In this document: positions 29,528 through 40,467 of the stretch, in pieces
Position numbering within the stretch: the stretch's first letter is position 1
How the letters are laid out: every line of letters begins with the position of its first letter
Assembly: GCF_003319185.1 (NCBI RefSeq)
Contig: NZ_QOHJ01000001.1
Location: forward strand, 496,001 to 560,000
Reading direction: 5' to 3'
DNA length: 64,000 nt
DNA from: Blastococcus sp. TF02A-30
Lineage (GTDB): Bacteria; Actinomycetota; Actinomycetes; Mycobacteriales; Geodermatophilaceae
Program-made: the position numbers and the translations under genes
Notes under the pieces: generated by a model
What the model saw: the letters and a program-made list of their open reading frames with translations, nothing else
The model's database searches: none
Told to the model about the DNA's origin: nothing

Positions 29528-30195
29528 GTGCGCATCGGTGTCATCACCTTCCCGGGCTCCCTGGACGACGTCGACGCCGCACGCGCGGTGCGCCTCGCCG
29601 GTGGTGAGCCCGTCGCCCTCTGGCACGCCGACCACGACCTGAAGGACGTCGACGCCGTCGTCCTCCCGGGTGGCTTCTCCTACGGCGACTACCTGCGCGC
29701 CGGTGCCATCGCCGCCCGCTCCCCGCTGATGCAGGACGTCGTGACGGCGGCGCACGGCGGCATGCCGGTGCTCGGCATCTGCAACGGCTTCCAGGTGCTC
29801 TGCGAGGCCGGCCTGCTGCCCGGCGCGCTCACCCGCAACAGCCACCTGCACTTCCGCAACCGCGACCAGCTGCTCCGCGTCGAGCGGGCCGACACCGCCT
29901 GGACCAGCGACTACGCCGACGGCCAGGAGATCCTCATCCCGGTCAAGAACGGCGAGGGCCGCTACGTCGCCGCCGACGCCGGCCTCGACCGCCTCGAGGG
30001 CGAGGGCCGGGTCGTCTTCCGCTACGTCGGCGGCAACCCCAACGGCAGCAGCCGCGACATCGCGGGCGTCACCAGCGAGAACGGCCGCGTCGTCGGGCTC
30101 ATGCCGCACCCGGAGCACGCCGTCGAGGACCTCACCGGGCCCAGCACCGACGGCCTGGGCTTCTTCACGTCGGTGCTGAAGGCGGTCGTGGCCGC

Positions 30196-30199
<4 letters not shown>
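29528..30199 (+). CDS. purQ: FGAM synthase glutaminase subunit PurQ
   Basis: Class I glutamine amidotransferase that supplies ammonia to PurL; 223 residues. The nucleophilic cysteine is in [11 protein letters not shown] (about residue 86) and the His/Glu pair in [25 protein letters not shown] is the usual N-terminus. GTG start; its stop overlaps the purL start by 4 bases. Confidence 0.97.
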
Positions 30200-32480
<2,281 letters not shown>

Positions 32481-32481
<1 letters not shown>

Positions 32482-32864
32482 TGCCCGGCGCCACCCCGAT
32501 CCCGGCCGAGGAGCTGCGTGCCGCGGTCGACCCGGTGCGCGCCTGGCTCGCCGGCGAGGCCGAGCAGCCGCCGCGCTCGGTGCTGGGCCCGGCGGTGAAG
32601 ACCAGCGCGCGGTGGCTGGCCCAGCAGGTGCCGGGCCGCTCGGTGGAGCTGCGGGTGCCGCCGCACGTCGCCGTCCAGTGCATCGAGGGGCCGCGGCACA
32701 CCCGCGGCACCCCGCCCAACGTGGTCGAGACCGACGCGGTCACCTGGCTGCGGCTGGCCACCGGCGAGCTGAGCTGGGCCGAGGCCCTGGCCGAGGGAAA
32801 GGTCAGCGCCAGCGGCAACCGCGCCGACCTGTCGGCGCTGCTCCCGCTGCGCCCGCTCCGCTGA
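32481..32864 (+). CDS. Sterol-carrier-like (bacterial SCP) protein
   Basis: 127-residue cytosolic protein of the bacterial sterol-carrier-protein-like family: [28 protein letters not shown] and [22 protein letters not shown] are characteristic. Function unknown; in actinobacteria it commonly sits directly after purL or close to purF. The ATG overlaps the last base of the purL stop, so it is coupled to the purine operon. A palindrome array and terminator follow. Confidence 0.85.
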
Positions 32865-32871
32865 CGGCCCA

Positions 32872-32956
32872 GCTTTCGGTACCGAAAGCCGGACGGGCGC
32901 CGCAGCTTTCGGTACCGAAAGCTCGGCCGGACCCGCACCTTTCTGCACCGAGAGCT
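32872..32956. repeat. Tandem GGTACC-centred palindromes
   Basis: Perfect palindromes at 32872-32889 (18 bp) and 32904-32923 (20 bp) share the core AGCTTTCGGTACCGAAAGC; a third, degenerate copy lies at about 32935-32956. Spacing centre to centre is about 33 bases. Location: between the SCP stop and the terminator. Confidence 0.75.
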
Positions 32957-32966
32957 GAGAACGGAC

Positions 32967-33000
32967 GACGCCCCCGTCCGCGGCTGCGGACGGGGGCGTC
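32967..33000. terminator. Bidirectional terminator between SCP and MFS small-subunit genes
   Basis: Perfect 15-bp arms (32967-32981, 32986-33000) and 4-base loop between convergent genes. Confidence 0.85.
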
Positions 33001-33016
33001 GGGGAGTGCCGGTGGA

Positions 33017-33160
33017 TCAGCCGCCGAACAGCGAGCTGGCGGTCTTGATCGTCTGGTACAGGCCGTAGGCCAGCGGGACGCCGACCAGCGTCCACGCCAC
33101 GGCGATGATCCCCGCCGGGGTGCTGCTGGCCTGCCGGCCCTGGGAGACGGGAGTGCTCAT
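33017..33160 (-). CDS. MFS transporter small subunit-type peptide
   Basis: 47-residue single-helix membrane peptide (MSTPVSQGRQASSTPAGI, then a helix around 18-38, ending KTASSLFGG). Peptides like this are found next to oxalate/formate-antiporter family carriers and are annotated as MFS small subunits. The ATG overlaps the TGA of the upstream OFA gene (ATGA), so translation is coupled to the C-terminal half of that broken gene. Role in transport not proven. Confidence 0.75.
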   Translation of the reverse strand: MSTPVSQGRQASSTPAGIIAVAWTLVGVPLAYGLYQTIKTASSLFGG

Positions 33161-34575
33161 CGGACGGCGCTCTCTTCCTGGGTCGCGGGGGTGGTGGGGG
33201 CCGCCGCCTTCGGCTCGTGCCACTTGCTGGCCACGGGCTTGACCAGCAGGTTGGCGACGAAGCCGATGGCGAGGAGGCCGACCATGATGAACAGGGCCGG
33301 CCGGTAGTCACCGGCGACCAGCGTGCCCGGCTCGCCCTCGGCCAGGTCCAGCACGCCGTTGACGATGAGCGGGCCGGCCACACCGGCGGCGGCCCACGCG
33401 GTCAGCAGCCGCCCGTGGATGGCGCCGACCTGGTAGGTGCCGAACAGGTCGCGCAGGTACGCCGGGATGGTGGCGAAGCCGCCGCCGTAGAAGGACAGGA
33501 TGACGGCGGCCAGGACGACGAACACCCAGGTCGCGGTGCTGCCGACGGTGGCCAGCAGCACGTACATCACCAGGCCGACGCCGAGGTAGACCATGTAGAT
33601 CGGCTTGCGGCCGATGTAGTCCGACGTGGACGACCACACGAACCGGCCGGCCATGTTGAACAGCGACAGCAGCCCGACGAAGCCGGCCGCGGTGGCGGCG
33701 GCGACGGCGGAGGTGTCGCCCTCGCGGAAGAAGTCCTGGATCATCGGCGCGGCCTGCTCGAGGATGCCGATACCGGCGGTCACGTTGCAGAAGAGCACGA
33801 TCCACAGCAGCCAGAACTGCGGCGTCCTGATGGCGTTGGCGGCCGAGACGTTCTCGGTGGTGACCAGGGCCTTGGACCTGACCGACGCCGGGTCCCAGCC
33901 GGCCGGCGTCCAGCCCTCGGCGGGCACGCGGACGAGGAACGCGCCGAACATCATGTAGACGAGGTAGACGGCGGCCAGGGTCAGGAACAGGCCCGCGACG
34001 GCGTTGCCGCTGGGGACCGTGCCGGCGACGGCGGGGTCGTAGCCCGGGTCGTACCAGCTCATCAGCTAGCGGGAGAGCGGCGAGGCGATGAGCGCGCCAC
34101 CGCCGAAGCCCATGATCGCCATGCCGGTGGCCAGGCCCGGGCGGTCGGGGAACCACTTGATCAGCGTGGAGACCGGCGAGATGTAGCCGATGCCCAGGCC
34201 GATGCCGCCGATCACGCCGTAGCCGAGGTACAGCAGCCACAGCTGCTCGGTGTAGATGCCCAGCGAGCCCACGAGGAAGCCGGTCACCCAGAAGCAGGCG
34301 GAGGTGAACATGGCGGCGCGGGGACCGTTCTTGTCCACCCACGTGCCGAAGACGGCGGCCGAGAGGCCGAGCATCACGATGGCGATCGAGAAGGTGATGC
34401 CGATCGCGGTGAGCGTCGAGTCGAAGTGGGCGACGAGCGCCGCCTTGTAGACGCTGGTCGCGTACGCCTGGCCGATGCAGAGGTGCACCGCCAGGGCGGC
34501 CGGCGGGATGAGCCAGCGGTTGAAGCCCGGCTTCGCGATGATGCGCTCGCGAGCCAGGAATCCGGGTACTGCCAC
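33157..34575 (-). pseudogene. OFA-family MFS transporter interrupted by an in-frame amber codon
   Basis: One reading frame encodes a complete 12-helix oxalate/formate-antiporter-family carrier (about 471 codons) except for a TAG at 34068-34066. GTG 34575 follows GGAGG by 8 bases. The N-terminal part (169 residues) contains helices 1-5 with MGFGGGALIASPLSR just before the stop; the frame resumes as CTG-ATG (LMSWYDPGYDP, ATG at 34062) and gives helices 6-12 over 301 residues. The simplest history is a CAG-to-TAG change. Both halves keep normal codon use, so the change is recent, a sequencing error, or suppressed. If read through or re-initiated it would still carry a small organic acid. Upstream is the divergent mycothiol dehydrogenase. 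Confidence 0.8.
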
Positions 34576-34722
34576 GGATCGGACCTCCGGAATCGGGAGG
34601 GCCGCGTCCGGACGGACGCGACCTGGGCGCGCGCTGTGTGACGGGGATCGCGGCCGGTGGCACGGTACGTCGCGCACGACCTACTCGCGCGTTCACACTC
34701 GGATCGAGATCGGGACGTGACC

Positions 34723-34743
34723 GTTTCGCCCGGCTAACGAAAC
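34723..34743. promoter_or_regulatory. Dyad upstream of the mycothiol-formaldehyde dehydrogenase gene
   Basis: GTTTCG (34723-34728) and CGAAAC (34738-34743) form an inverted repeat with a 9-base spacer, about 30 bases before the -10. A possible regulator site; weak evidence. Confidence 0.35.
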
Positions 34744-34771
34744 CGGCGGGGCGACACCGGGGAGGCCACCA

Positions 34772-34777
34772 TAGGCT
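34772..34777 (+). promoter_or_regulatory. -10 element of leaderless mycothiol dehydrogenase gene
   Basis: TAGGCT, 6 bases before the ATG at 34784. Confidence 0.6.
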
Positions 34778-34783
34778 CGGGGC

Positions 34784-35869
34784 ATGGCCTACGAGGTGAA
34801 GGGCGTCGTCGCCCGCAGCAAGGGTGCTCCCGTCTCGATCGAGACGATCCTGGTCCCCGATCCGGGTCCCGGTGAGGCCGTCGTCGACGTGCAGGCCTGC
34901 GGGGTCTGCCACACCGACCTGCACTACCGCGAGGGCGGGATCAACGACGAGTTCCCGTTCCTGCTGGGCCACGAGGCGGCCGGCGTCGTCTCCGCCGTGG
35001 GTGAGGGCGTCACCAACGTGGCCGTCGGCGACTACGTCGTCCTCAACTGGCGGGCCGTGTGCGGGCAGTGCCGCGCCTGCCTCAAGGGTCAGCTCCAGTA
35101 CTGCTTCAACACCCACAACGCCGCGCAGAAGATGACGCTGGCCGACGGCACGGAGCTCTCGCCGGCGCTCGGCATCGGCGCCTTCGCGGAGAAGACGCTG
35201 GTCCACTCCGGGCAGTGCACGAAGGTCGACCCGGCCGCGCCGCCGACCGCCGCCGGTCTGGTCGGCTGCGGGATCATGGCCGGTGCGGGTGCCGCCCTGA
35301 ACACCGGCGCGGTGCAGCGGGGCGAGAGCGTCGCCGTCTTCGGCTGCGGCGGCGTCGGTGACGCCGCGATCGCCGGCGCCAAGCTGGCCGGGGCGACGAC
35401 GATCGTGGCCGTCGACATCGACGACCGGAAGCTCGAGTGGGCCAGGGAGTTCGGCGCCACGCACACGGTCAACTCGAAGGAGACCGACCCGGTCGAGGCG
35501 ATCAAGGCCCTCACCGGGGGCTTCGGCGTCGACGTCGCCATCGAGGCGGTCGGTCACCCGAAGGTCCTCGAGCAGGCGTTCTACTCCCGCGACCTGGCCG
35601 GGCGGGTGGTGCTCGTCGGCGTGCCCACCCCGGAGATGACCGTCGAGCTGCCGCACATCGAGCTCTACGGCCGCGGCGGTGCCATCAAGCCGGCCTGGTA
35701 CGGCGACTGCCTGCCCAGCCGCGACTTCCCGATGCTGGTCGACCTGTACCTGCAGGGCCGGTTCCCGCTCGACAAGTTCGTCAGCGAGACCATCGGCCTG
35801 GACTCCGTCGAGGAGGCCTTCGAGAAGATGCACCGCGGCGAGGTCCTGCGGTCGGTCGTGGTCCTCTGA
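34784..35869 (+). CDS. mscR: S-(hydroxymethyl)mycothiol dehydrogenase
   Basis: Zinc alcohol dehydrogenase (361 residues) that oxidises the formaldehyde-mycothiol adduct and can reduce S-nitrosomycothiol. Catalytic zinc ligands lie in [16 protein letters not shown] and FLLGHEAAG; the structural zinc site is [15 protein letters not shown] with four cysteines. NAD-binding: [11 protein letters not shown]. The overall sequence, including [15 protein letters not shown] and HNAAQKMT, fits the mycothiol-dependent group (MscR/AdhE2). It overlaps the next gene by one base; that hydrolase may act on the formylmycothiol product. Confidence 0.92.
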   Translation: MAYEVKGVVARSKGAPVSIETILVPDPGPGEAVVDVQACGVCHTDLHYREGGINDEFPFLLGHEAAGVVSAVGEGVTNVAVGDYVVLNWRAVCGQCRACLKGQLQYCFNTHNAAQKMTLADGTELSPALGIGAFAEKTLVHSGQCTKVDPAAPPTAAGLVGCGIMAGAGAALNTGAVQRGESVAVFGCGGVGDAAIAGAKLAGATTIVAVDIDDRKLEWAREFGATHTVNSKETDPVEAIKALTGGFGVDVAIEAVGHPKVLEQAFYSRDLAGRVVLVGVPTPEMTVELPHIELYGRGGAIKPAWYGDCLPSRDFPMLVDLYLQGRFPLDKFVSETIGLDSVEEAFEKMHRGEVLRSVVVL

Positions 35870-36480
35870 TGGCCGCCCGCATCGAGCAGGTCGTCGTCCC
35901 CGGGGTGTTCTCCCTCGACGGGCAGGACTTCGACGTCGAGAACAACGTCTGGCTGCTCGGGGACGACGACGAGGTGCTGGTGGTGGACGCGCCGCACGAC
36001 GCCGCCCCCATCGTGGCGGCGATCGGTGGCCGCCGGGTCACCGCGATCGTCCTCACGCACGGGCACAACGACCACGTCACCGCGGCGCCGGCGCTGCGCG
36101 AGGCCACCGGGGCGCCGATCTGGTTCCACCCGGCCGACCGGATGCTCTGGGACATGACCCACCCGGGCACCGCGCCGGACCGCGACCTCGCCGCCGGGGT
36201 GGAGTTCCGCGTAGCCGGGACGACGCTCGTCGCGCTGCACACGCCGGGTCACTCGCCGGGCAGCACCTGCCTGCACGCGCCGGACCTCACCACCGTGTTC
36301 ACCGGCGACACGCTGTTCTGCGGCGGCCCCGGCGCCACCGGCCGCAGCTTCAGCGACCACCCGACGATCCTGAACTCGATCCGGTCGCAGCTGTTCAGCC
36401 TGCACGGGGACACCGTGGTGAAGACCGGCCACGGCGACGACACCACCATCGCCGCCGAGTTCCGGTCGCTCCAGGGCTGA
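35869..36480 (+). CDS. Metallo-beta-lactamase-fold hydrolase (glyoxalase II-like) paired with mycothiol dehydrogenase
   Basis: 203-residue metal-dependent hydrolase. The zinc signature LTHGHNDHVTAA (about 62), then HTPGHSPGS (His) and FTGDTLF (Asp), match glyoxalase II-type enzymes. The ATG overlaps the stop of the mycothiol dehydrogenase gene. In actinobacteria this pair is widespread, and hydrolysis of the S-formylmycothiol thioester is the usual proposal (inference). Terminator at 36486. Confidence 0.9.
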   Translation: MAARIEQVVVPGVFSLDGQDFDVENNVWLLGDDDEVLVVDAPHDAAPIVAAIGGRRVTAIVLTHGHNDHVTAAPALREATGAPIWFHPADRMLWDMTHPGTAPDRDLAAGVEFRVAGTTLVALHTPGHSPGSTCLHAPDLTTVFTGDTLFCGGPGATGRSFSDHPTILNSIRSQLFSLHGDTVVKTGHGDDTTIAAEFRSLQG

Positions 36481-36485
36481 GCCGC

Positions 36486-36529
36486 GGCTCCCGGCGCCCG
36501 CCGACGTCGTCGGTCCGGCGCCGGGAGCC
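36486..36529. terminator. Bidirectional terminator
   Basis: Perfect 13-bp arms (36486-36498, 36517-36529); the loop contains its own short GACG/CGTC pairing. Between convergent genes. Confidence 0.75.
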
Positions 36530-36536
36530 CGGCGGA

Positions 36537-36911
36537 TCAGGCCCGGTCGTGCACCGTCACCGCGTACCCGTCGGGGTCGAGGAAGGTGAAGGTGCGGCCG
36601 AACGGCGTGTCCACCGGAGGGCCCAGGGTCGGCACCCCCGCGGCGACCAGGTCGTCGTGCAGCTCCTGCGCGTCGTCGGCGTGCAGCCACAGCGCCACAC
36701 CGGCACCGGGCCGGGGGTGGACGGCGGCCGGGTCCACGCCCGGCAGCGGGGTGCGCACGGCGAACGGGATCGGCGTGGTGGCGAAGACGACCGCGCCCGG
36801 CGGTGAGGCCGGAGCGCGGCGCAGCCCGAGCTGCCGCTCGTAGAACACCGCGGACGCCTCGGGGTCGCTGACCTGGAGAGCGACGAAGTCGGGTCCGGTC
36901 ACTGCTGCCAT
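36537..36911 (-). CDS. VOC-family (glyoxalase/bleomycin-resistance-like) protein
   Basis: 124-residue single vicinal-oxygen-chelate domain protein. It begins DFVALQVSDPEASAVFYERQLGLRR and ends FTFLDPDGYAVTVHD, the two beta-alpha-beta-beta-beta halves. Metal ligands typical of dioxygenases are incomplete, so binding of a small ligand or a simple isomerase/lyase role is equally likely. Divergent from a MarR regulator with two palindromes in the shared 61-base gap, so it is probably the regulated target. Confidence 0.85.
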   Translation of the reverse strand: MAAVTGPDFVALQVSDPEASAVFYERQLGLRRAPASPPGAVVFATTPIPFAVRTPLPGVDPAAVHPRPGAGVALWLHADDAQELHDDLVAAGVPTLGPPVDTPFGRTFTFLDPDGYAVTVHDRA

Positions 36912-36928
36912 GTGTCCTCCTCGTGTTG

Positions 36929-36974
36929 ATGTCAGGATCCTGACATCCTGGAGCGTATGTCAGGCTGCTGACAT
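36929..36974. promoter_or_regulatory. Two MarR-type operators in the VOC/MarR divergent promoter
   Basis: ATGTCAG-GATC-CTGACAT at 36929-36946 is a perfect 18-bp palindrome; ATGTCAG-GCTG-CTGACAT at 36957-36974 has the same perfect 7-bp arms. Centres are 28 bases apart. The second overlaps the ATG of the regulator (36973). Confidence 0.8.
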
Positions 36975-37437
36975 GCAGCCGGACCGGGTCCACGTCGAGT
37001 CGTCGGTGGGGTACGCGCTGAAGCAGGCCGCGGCCGCCCTCCGGGGCGCCATGGACACGGCGCTCCGGCCGCTGGGGCTGACCGTGCCGCAGTACGCGTG
37101 CCTCGAGCTGCTCGGCTCGAGCCCGGGTCTCTCCGCGGCGGAGCTGGCCCGCGGCGCCTTCGTGACCCGGCAGTCGATGCACGCCGTCCTCACCGGGCTC
37201 GAGCAGCGCGGCCTCCTCGCCCGCCCGCCGGCGGCCCCGCGGGGCCGCGCGCTGCCCACGCAGCTCACCGAGCGCGGGGTGGCGGTGCTCGACGAGGCGA
37301 GCCGCGCGGTCGCCCGGGTGGAGCAGCGCATGCTCGGGGCCCTGGCCTCGACCGACGACGTCGCGCGCCTGCACCGGGACCTCGTCGCCTGCGCCGAGGC
37401 GGTCGCGTCCGCGGACGACGTGGCGACACGGGGCTGA
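36973..37437 (+). CDS. MarR-family transcriptional regulator divergent from VOC gene
   Basis: 154-residue MarR protein: dimer helix at the start (YALKQAAAALRGAMDTALRP), LTVPQYACLELL, recognition region SAAELARGAFVTRQSMHAVLTGL. ATG 36973 is inside the second of two identical-arm palindromes, so binding there would block both transcription and possibly the start region. Autorepression plus control of the divergent VOC protein is the likely role; ligand unknown. Confidence 0.88.
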   Translation: MQPDRVHVESSVGYALKQAAAALRGAMDTALRPLGLTVPQYACLELLGSSPGLSAAELARGAFVTRQSMHAVLTGLEQRGLLARPPAAPRGRALPTQLTERGVAVLDEASRAVARVEQRMLGALASTDDVARLHRDLVACAEAVASADDVATRG

Positions 37438-37505
37438 GCAGCGCGGACACGCCGGAGGGTGACCCGTCCCACCCCGGCGGGGGTGGGCATCGCGCGCGGC
37501 GCCGG

Positions 37506-37511
37506 TACGGT
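37506..37511 (+). promoter_or_regulatory. -10 element of leaderless purF
   Basis: TACGGT, 6 bases before the purF GTG at 37518. Confidence 0.6.
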
Positions 37512-37517
37512 GGACGG

Positions 37518-39056
37518 GTGCCTCGCGGTGATGGACGGCTGACGCACGACCTCGACCCCCAGTCCCCCGGACCCCAGGACGCCTGCGGCGTCTTCGGTGT
37601 CTGGGCGCCGGGGGAGGAGGTCGCGAAGCTGACCTACTTCGGTCTCTACGCCCTCCAGCACCGCGGTCAGGAGGCAGCGGGCATCGCGGTGTCCGACGGC
37701 GTCTCGGTCGTGGTCTACAAGGACCTCGGGCTGGTCAGCCAGGTCTTCGACGAGGCGACCCTGGGCAGCCTGCGCGGCCACCTCGCCGTCGGCCACACCC
37801 GGTACTCCACCACCGGCGCCTCCACGTGGGAGAACGCGCAGCCGACGTTCCGCACCACCGAGGCCGGCACCGGCCTGGCGCTGTGCCACAACGGCAACCT
37901 GGTGAACACCGCCGAGCTGGCCAGCAAGGCCGCCGACGCCGGTGTGCCGGGCGCCTTCGTGGCCACCAACGACTCGGACCTGATCACCGCCCTCATCGCC
38001 GCCCGCCCCGACCTCTCGGTCGAGGCCGCCGCGATGGAGGTCCTCCCCACGCTGCGCGGCGCCTTCTCCCTCACCTTCATGGACGAGGACACGCTCTACG
38101 CCGCCCGCGACCCGCAGGGCGTCCGCCCGCTGGTGCTCGGCCGCCTGGAGCGCGGCTGGGTCGTGGCCAGCGAGACGGCGGCGCTGGACATCGTCGGCGC
38201 CTCGATCGTCCGCGAGGTCGAGCCCGGCGAGCTGATCGCCATCGACGAGAACGGGCTGCGCAGCCAGCACTTCGCGCCGGCCGAGCCCAAGGGCTGCGTC
38301 TTCGAGTACGTCTACCTGGCCCGCCCCGACACCACCATCTCCGGCCGCGGCGTGCACGCCGCCCGCGTGGAGATCGGCCGCCGGCTGGCCAAGGAGCACC
38401 CGGTCGAGGCGGACCTGGTCATCCCGGTCCCCGAGTCGGGCACCCCCGCCGCGGTCGGCTACGCCGAGGCATCGGGCATCCCCTACGGGCTGGGGCTGGT
38501 CAAGAACTCCTACGTCGGCCGCACGTTCATCCAGCCGAGCCAGACCATCCGGCAGCTCGGCATCCGGCTCAAGCTCAACCCGCTGCGCGACGTCATCCGC
38601 GGCAAGCGCCTGGTCGTCGTCGACGACTCGATCGTCCGCGGCAACACCCAGCGGGCGCTGATCCGCATGCTGCGGGAGGCCGGCGCGGTCGAGGTGCACG
38701 TCCGCATCGCCTCGCCGCCGGTCAAGTGGCCGTGCTTCTACGGCATCGACTTCGCCAGCCGCGCCGAGCTCATCGCGAACGGGCTGGACACCGACGGCGT
38801 GCGCGCCTCGATCAACGCCGACTCCCTGGGCTACGTGTCCGAGCAGGGGCTGATCGCCGCCACCGAGCAGCCGGCGAACCGGCTGTGCACCGCGTGCTTC
38901 ACCGGCGACTACCCGATCGACCTGGGCGAGCCCGAGGTGCTGGGCAAGCACGTGCTCGAGAGCATCGGCCAACGCGCGGTCAGCGGCTGGACCGGGCAGC
39001 AGGCGGGCAGCGCCAGCGTCCCCGGTGGGGCCGCGGACGCGCTGAGCCGTCCATGA
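37518..39056 (+). CDS. purF: Amidophosphoribosyltransferase
   Basis: First committed enzyme of purine synthesis, forming phosphoribosylamine from PRPP and glutamine; 512 residues. Cys23 in QDACGVFGVW is the Ntn nucleophile exposed after removal of a 22-residue propeptide. PRPP motif VVVDDSIVRGNT near residue 373. Cysteines in PKGCVFEY, WPCFYG and CTACF match the [4Fe-4S] ligands of the Bacillus-type, oxygen-sensitive enzyme. Regulation by AMP/GMP is known for this type. Overlaps purM by 4 bases. Confidence 0.96.
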   Translation: MPRGDGRLTHDLDPQSPGPQDACGVFGVWAPGEEVAKLTYFGLYALQHRGQEAAGIAVSDGVSVVVYKDLGLVSQVFDEATLGSLRGHLAVGHTRYSTTGASTWENAQPTFRTTEAGTGLALCHNGNLVNTAELASKAADAGVPGAFVATNDSDLITALIAARPDLSVEAAAMEVLPTLRGAFSLTFMDEDTLYAARDPQGVRPLVLGRLERGWVVASETAALDIVGASIVREVEPGELIAIDENGLRSQHFAPAEPKGCVFEYVYLARPDTTISGRGVHAARVEIGRRLAKEHPVEADLVIPVPESGTPAAVGYAEASGIPYGLGLVKNSYVGRTFIQPSQTIRQLGIRLKLNPLRDVIRGKRLVVVDDSIVRGNTQRALIRMLREAGAVEVHVRIASPPVKWPCFYGIDFASRAELIANGLDTDGVRASINADSLGYVSEQGLIAATEQPANRLCTACFTGDYPIDLGEPEVLGKHVLESIGQRAVSGWTGQQAGSASVPGGAADALSRP

Positions 39057-40105
39057 GCGAGTTCACGTACGCCGCGTCCGGCGTCGACATCGACGCCGGC
39101 GAGCGCGCCGTCACGCTGATGAAGGCCGCGGTCGAGCGCACCAACCGGCCCGAGGTCGTGGGCGGGCTGGGCGGCTTCGCCGGGCTGTTCGCCCTCGACG
39201 TCCAGAAGTACCGCAAGCCCCTGCTGGCCTCCTCCACGGACGGCGTGGGCACCAAGATCGCGCTGGCCCGCCAGCTCGACCGGCACGACACCGTCGGCAT
39301 CGACCTGGTCGCGATGGTCGTCGACGACCTGGTGGCCTGCGGTGCCGAGCCGCTGTTCCTCCAGGACTACGTGGCCACCGGCAAGGTGGTGCCCGAGCGG
39401 ATCGCCGCGATCGTCACCGGCATCGCCGCCGGGTGCACGCTCGCCGGGGCGGCGCTGGTGGGCGGGGAGACCGCCGAGCACGGCGACCTCATGGACGCCG
39501 ACGAGTACGACCTGGCCGCGACCGCCGTGGGCGTCGTCGAGGCCGACGCCGTGCTGGGGCCGGAGCGGGTGCGCGAGGGCGACGCTGTCGTGGCCATGGC
39601 GTCGTCCGGGTTCCACTCCAACGGCTACTCGCTGGTCCGCCGCGTGGTGGCCGCCGCCGGGCTCGACCTGCACGGCACCCCGGAGGGCCTCACCCGCCCG
39701 CTGGGCGAGGAGCTGCTGGAGCCCACCCGAATCTACGCCCGCGACTGCCTGGGCCTCGTCGAGCGGCACGGCGTCGAGAACGTGCACGCCTACGCGCACA
39801 TCACCGGCGGCGGGCTGGCCGGCAACACCGCCCGGGTGGTCCCCGACGGGCTGACCGCCGTCCTCGACCGCGGCACGTGGGCGCTGCCGCCCGCCGTGCG
39901 CCTGCTCGAGGAGCACGGCGTGCCGCGCGCGGAATCCGAGCGCGCGTTCAACTGCGGCGTCGGCATGGTCGCCGCCGTCGCCCCCGAGGTCGCCGACGCC
40001 GTCGTCGCGCAGCTGGCCGAGGCCGGTGTCCCGGCGTGGGTCGCCGGGACCGTGCAGCGCCGGACGGGCGAGGACGCGGCGTCCCTGGTCGGCACCTACC
40101 GCTGA
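39053..40105 (+). CDS. purM: Phosphoribosylformylglycinamidine cyclo-ligase (AIR synthetase)
   Basis: ATP-dependent ring closure of FGAM to AIR; 350 residues. Motifs: LASSTDGVGTKI, DDLVACGAEPLFLQDY, GGETAEHGD, SSGFHSNGYSLVR and HITGGGLAGN are all conserved. ATG overlaps the purF stop (ATGA). Last gene of the purF-purM pair; followed by a hairpin that repeats the one after purA. Confidence 0.97.
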   Translation: MSEFTYAASGVDIDAGERAVTLMKAAVERTNRPEVVGGLGGFAGLFALDVQKYRKPLLASSTDGVGTKIALARQLDRHDTVGIDLVAMVVDDLVACGAEPLFLQDYVATGKVVPERIAAIVTGIAAGCTLAGAALVGGETAEHGDLMDADEYDLAATAVGVVEADAVLGPERVREGDAVVAMASSGFHSNGYSLVRRVVAAAGLDLHGTPEGLTRPLGEELLEPTRIYARDCLGLVERHGVENVHAYAHITGGGLAGNTARVVPDGLTAVLDRGTWALPPAVRLLEEHGVPRAESERAFNCGVGMVAAVAPEVADAVVAQLAEAGVPAWVAGTVQRRTGEDAASLVGTYR

Positions 40106-40111
40106 AAAGGA

Positions 40112-40160
40112 CCCCCTGCCCCCCACCGCTCGCACGCTCGCGGCGGGACCCTGCAGGGGG
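40112..40160 (+). terminator. Terminator after purM, copy 2 of an intergenic repeat
   Basis: CCCCCTGC (40112-40119) pairs with GCAGGGGG (40153-40160). Inside, 40131-40157 repeats 22409-22433 with a one-base insertion. Confidence 0.7.
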
Positions 40161-40177
40161 CCGACGGGCCGACGGCG

Positions 40178-40219
40178 CGCGAGAGCACCGCGTCCCCCGG
40201 AGGGGAGCGGTGCCTCGCG
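40178..40219. terminator. Second hairpin between purM and the convergent DUF3073 gene
   Basis: Eighteen base pairs in three blocks (6+7+5) with two single-base bulges: 40178-40183/40214-40219, 40185-40191/40207-40213, 40193-40197/40202-40206. Confidence 0.75.
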
Positions 40220-40242
40220 TCGGACGGGACAGGGCTGCCGCG

Positions 40243-40467
40243 TCAGCGGCTGGCGGCCCAGTCGTCGTCCGTGTCGTCGTCCGCCCAGCGGTCGGCGTAC
40301 TCGTCGTCCTCGTCCTCGTCGTCGTCCTTGGCCACGCTCGGCGCGGTGTAGGACGACGACGAACCGGCCAGCTCGCGCTGCAGCGCGGTGAGGTCGGTGT
40401 TGGGTGAGCTGTACTTGAGCTCACGGGCCACGCGAGTCTGCTTGGCCTTCGCTCGGCCGCGCCCCAT
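40243..40467 (-). CDS. DUF3073 family protein
   Basis: 74-residue protein of the actinobacterial DUF3073 family: basic start MGRGRAKAKQTRVARELKY, then SSPNTDLTALQREL, and an acidic Asp-rich tail (DDDEDEDDE). No membrane or signal segment. Function unknown; it often lies beside purM, as here. The charge split between the ends suggests nucleic-acid or protein binding, which is only inference. Confidence 0.88.
   Translation of the reverse strand: MGRGRAKAKQTRVARELKYSSPNTDLTALQRELAGSSSSYTAPSVAKDDDEDEDDEYADRWADDDTDDDWAASR

Noticed and set aside
32872-32956. CRISPR array
   Set aside because: Only two or three palindromic units with spacers of about 14 bases and no cas genes; spacers too short.
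34066-34068. Recoding of the amber codon as pyrrolysine
   Set aside because: No sign of pyl genes in the window, the codon lies in a membrane transporter loop, and CAG-to-TAG mutation is the simpler explanation.
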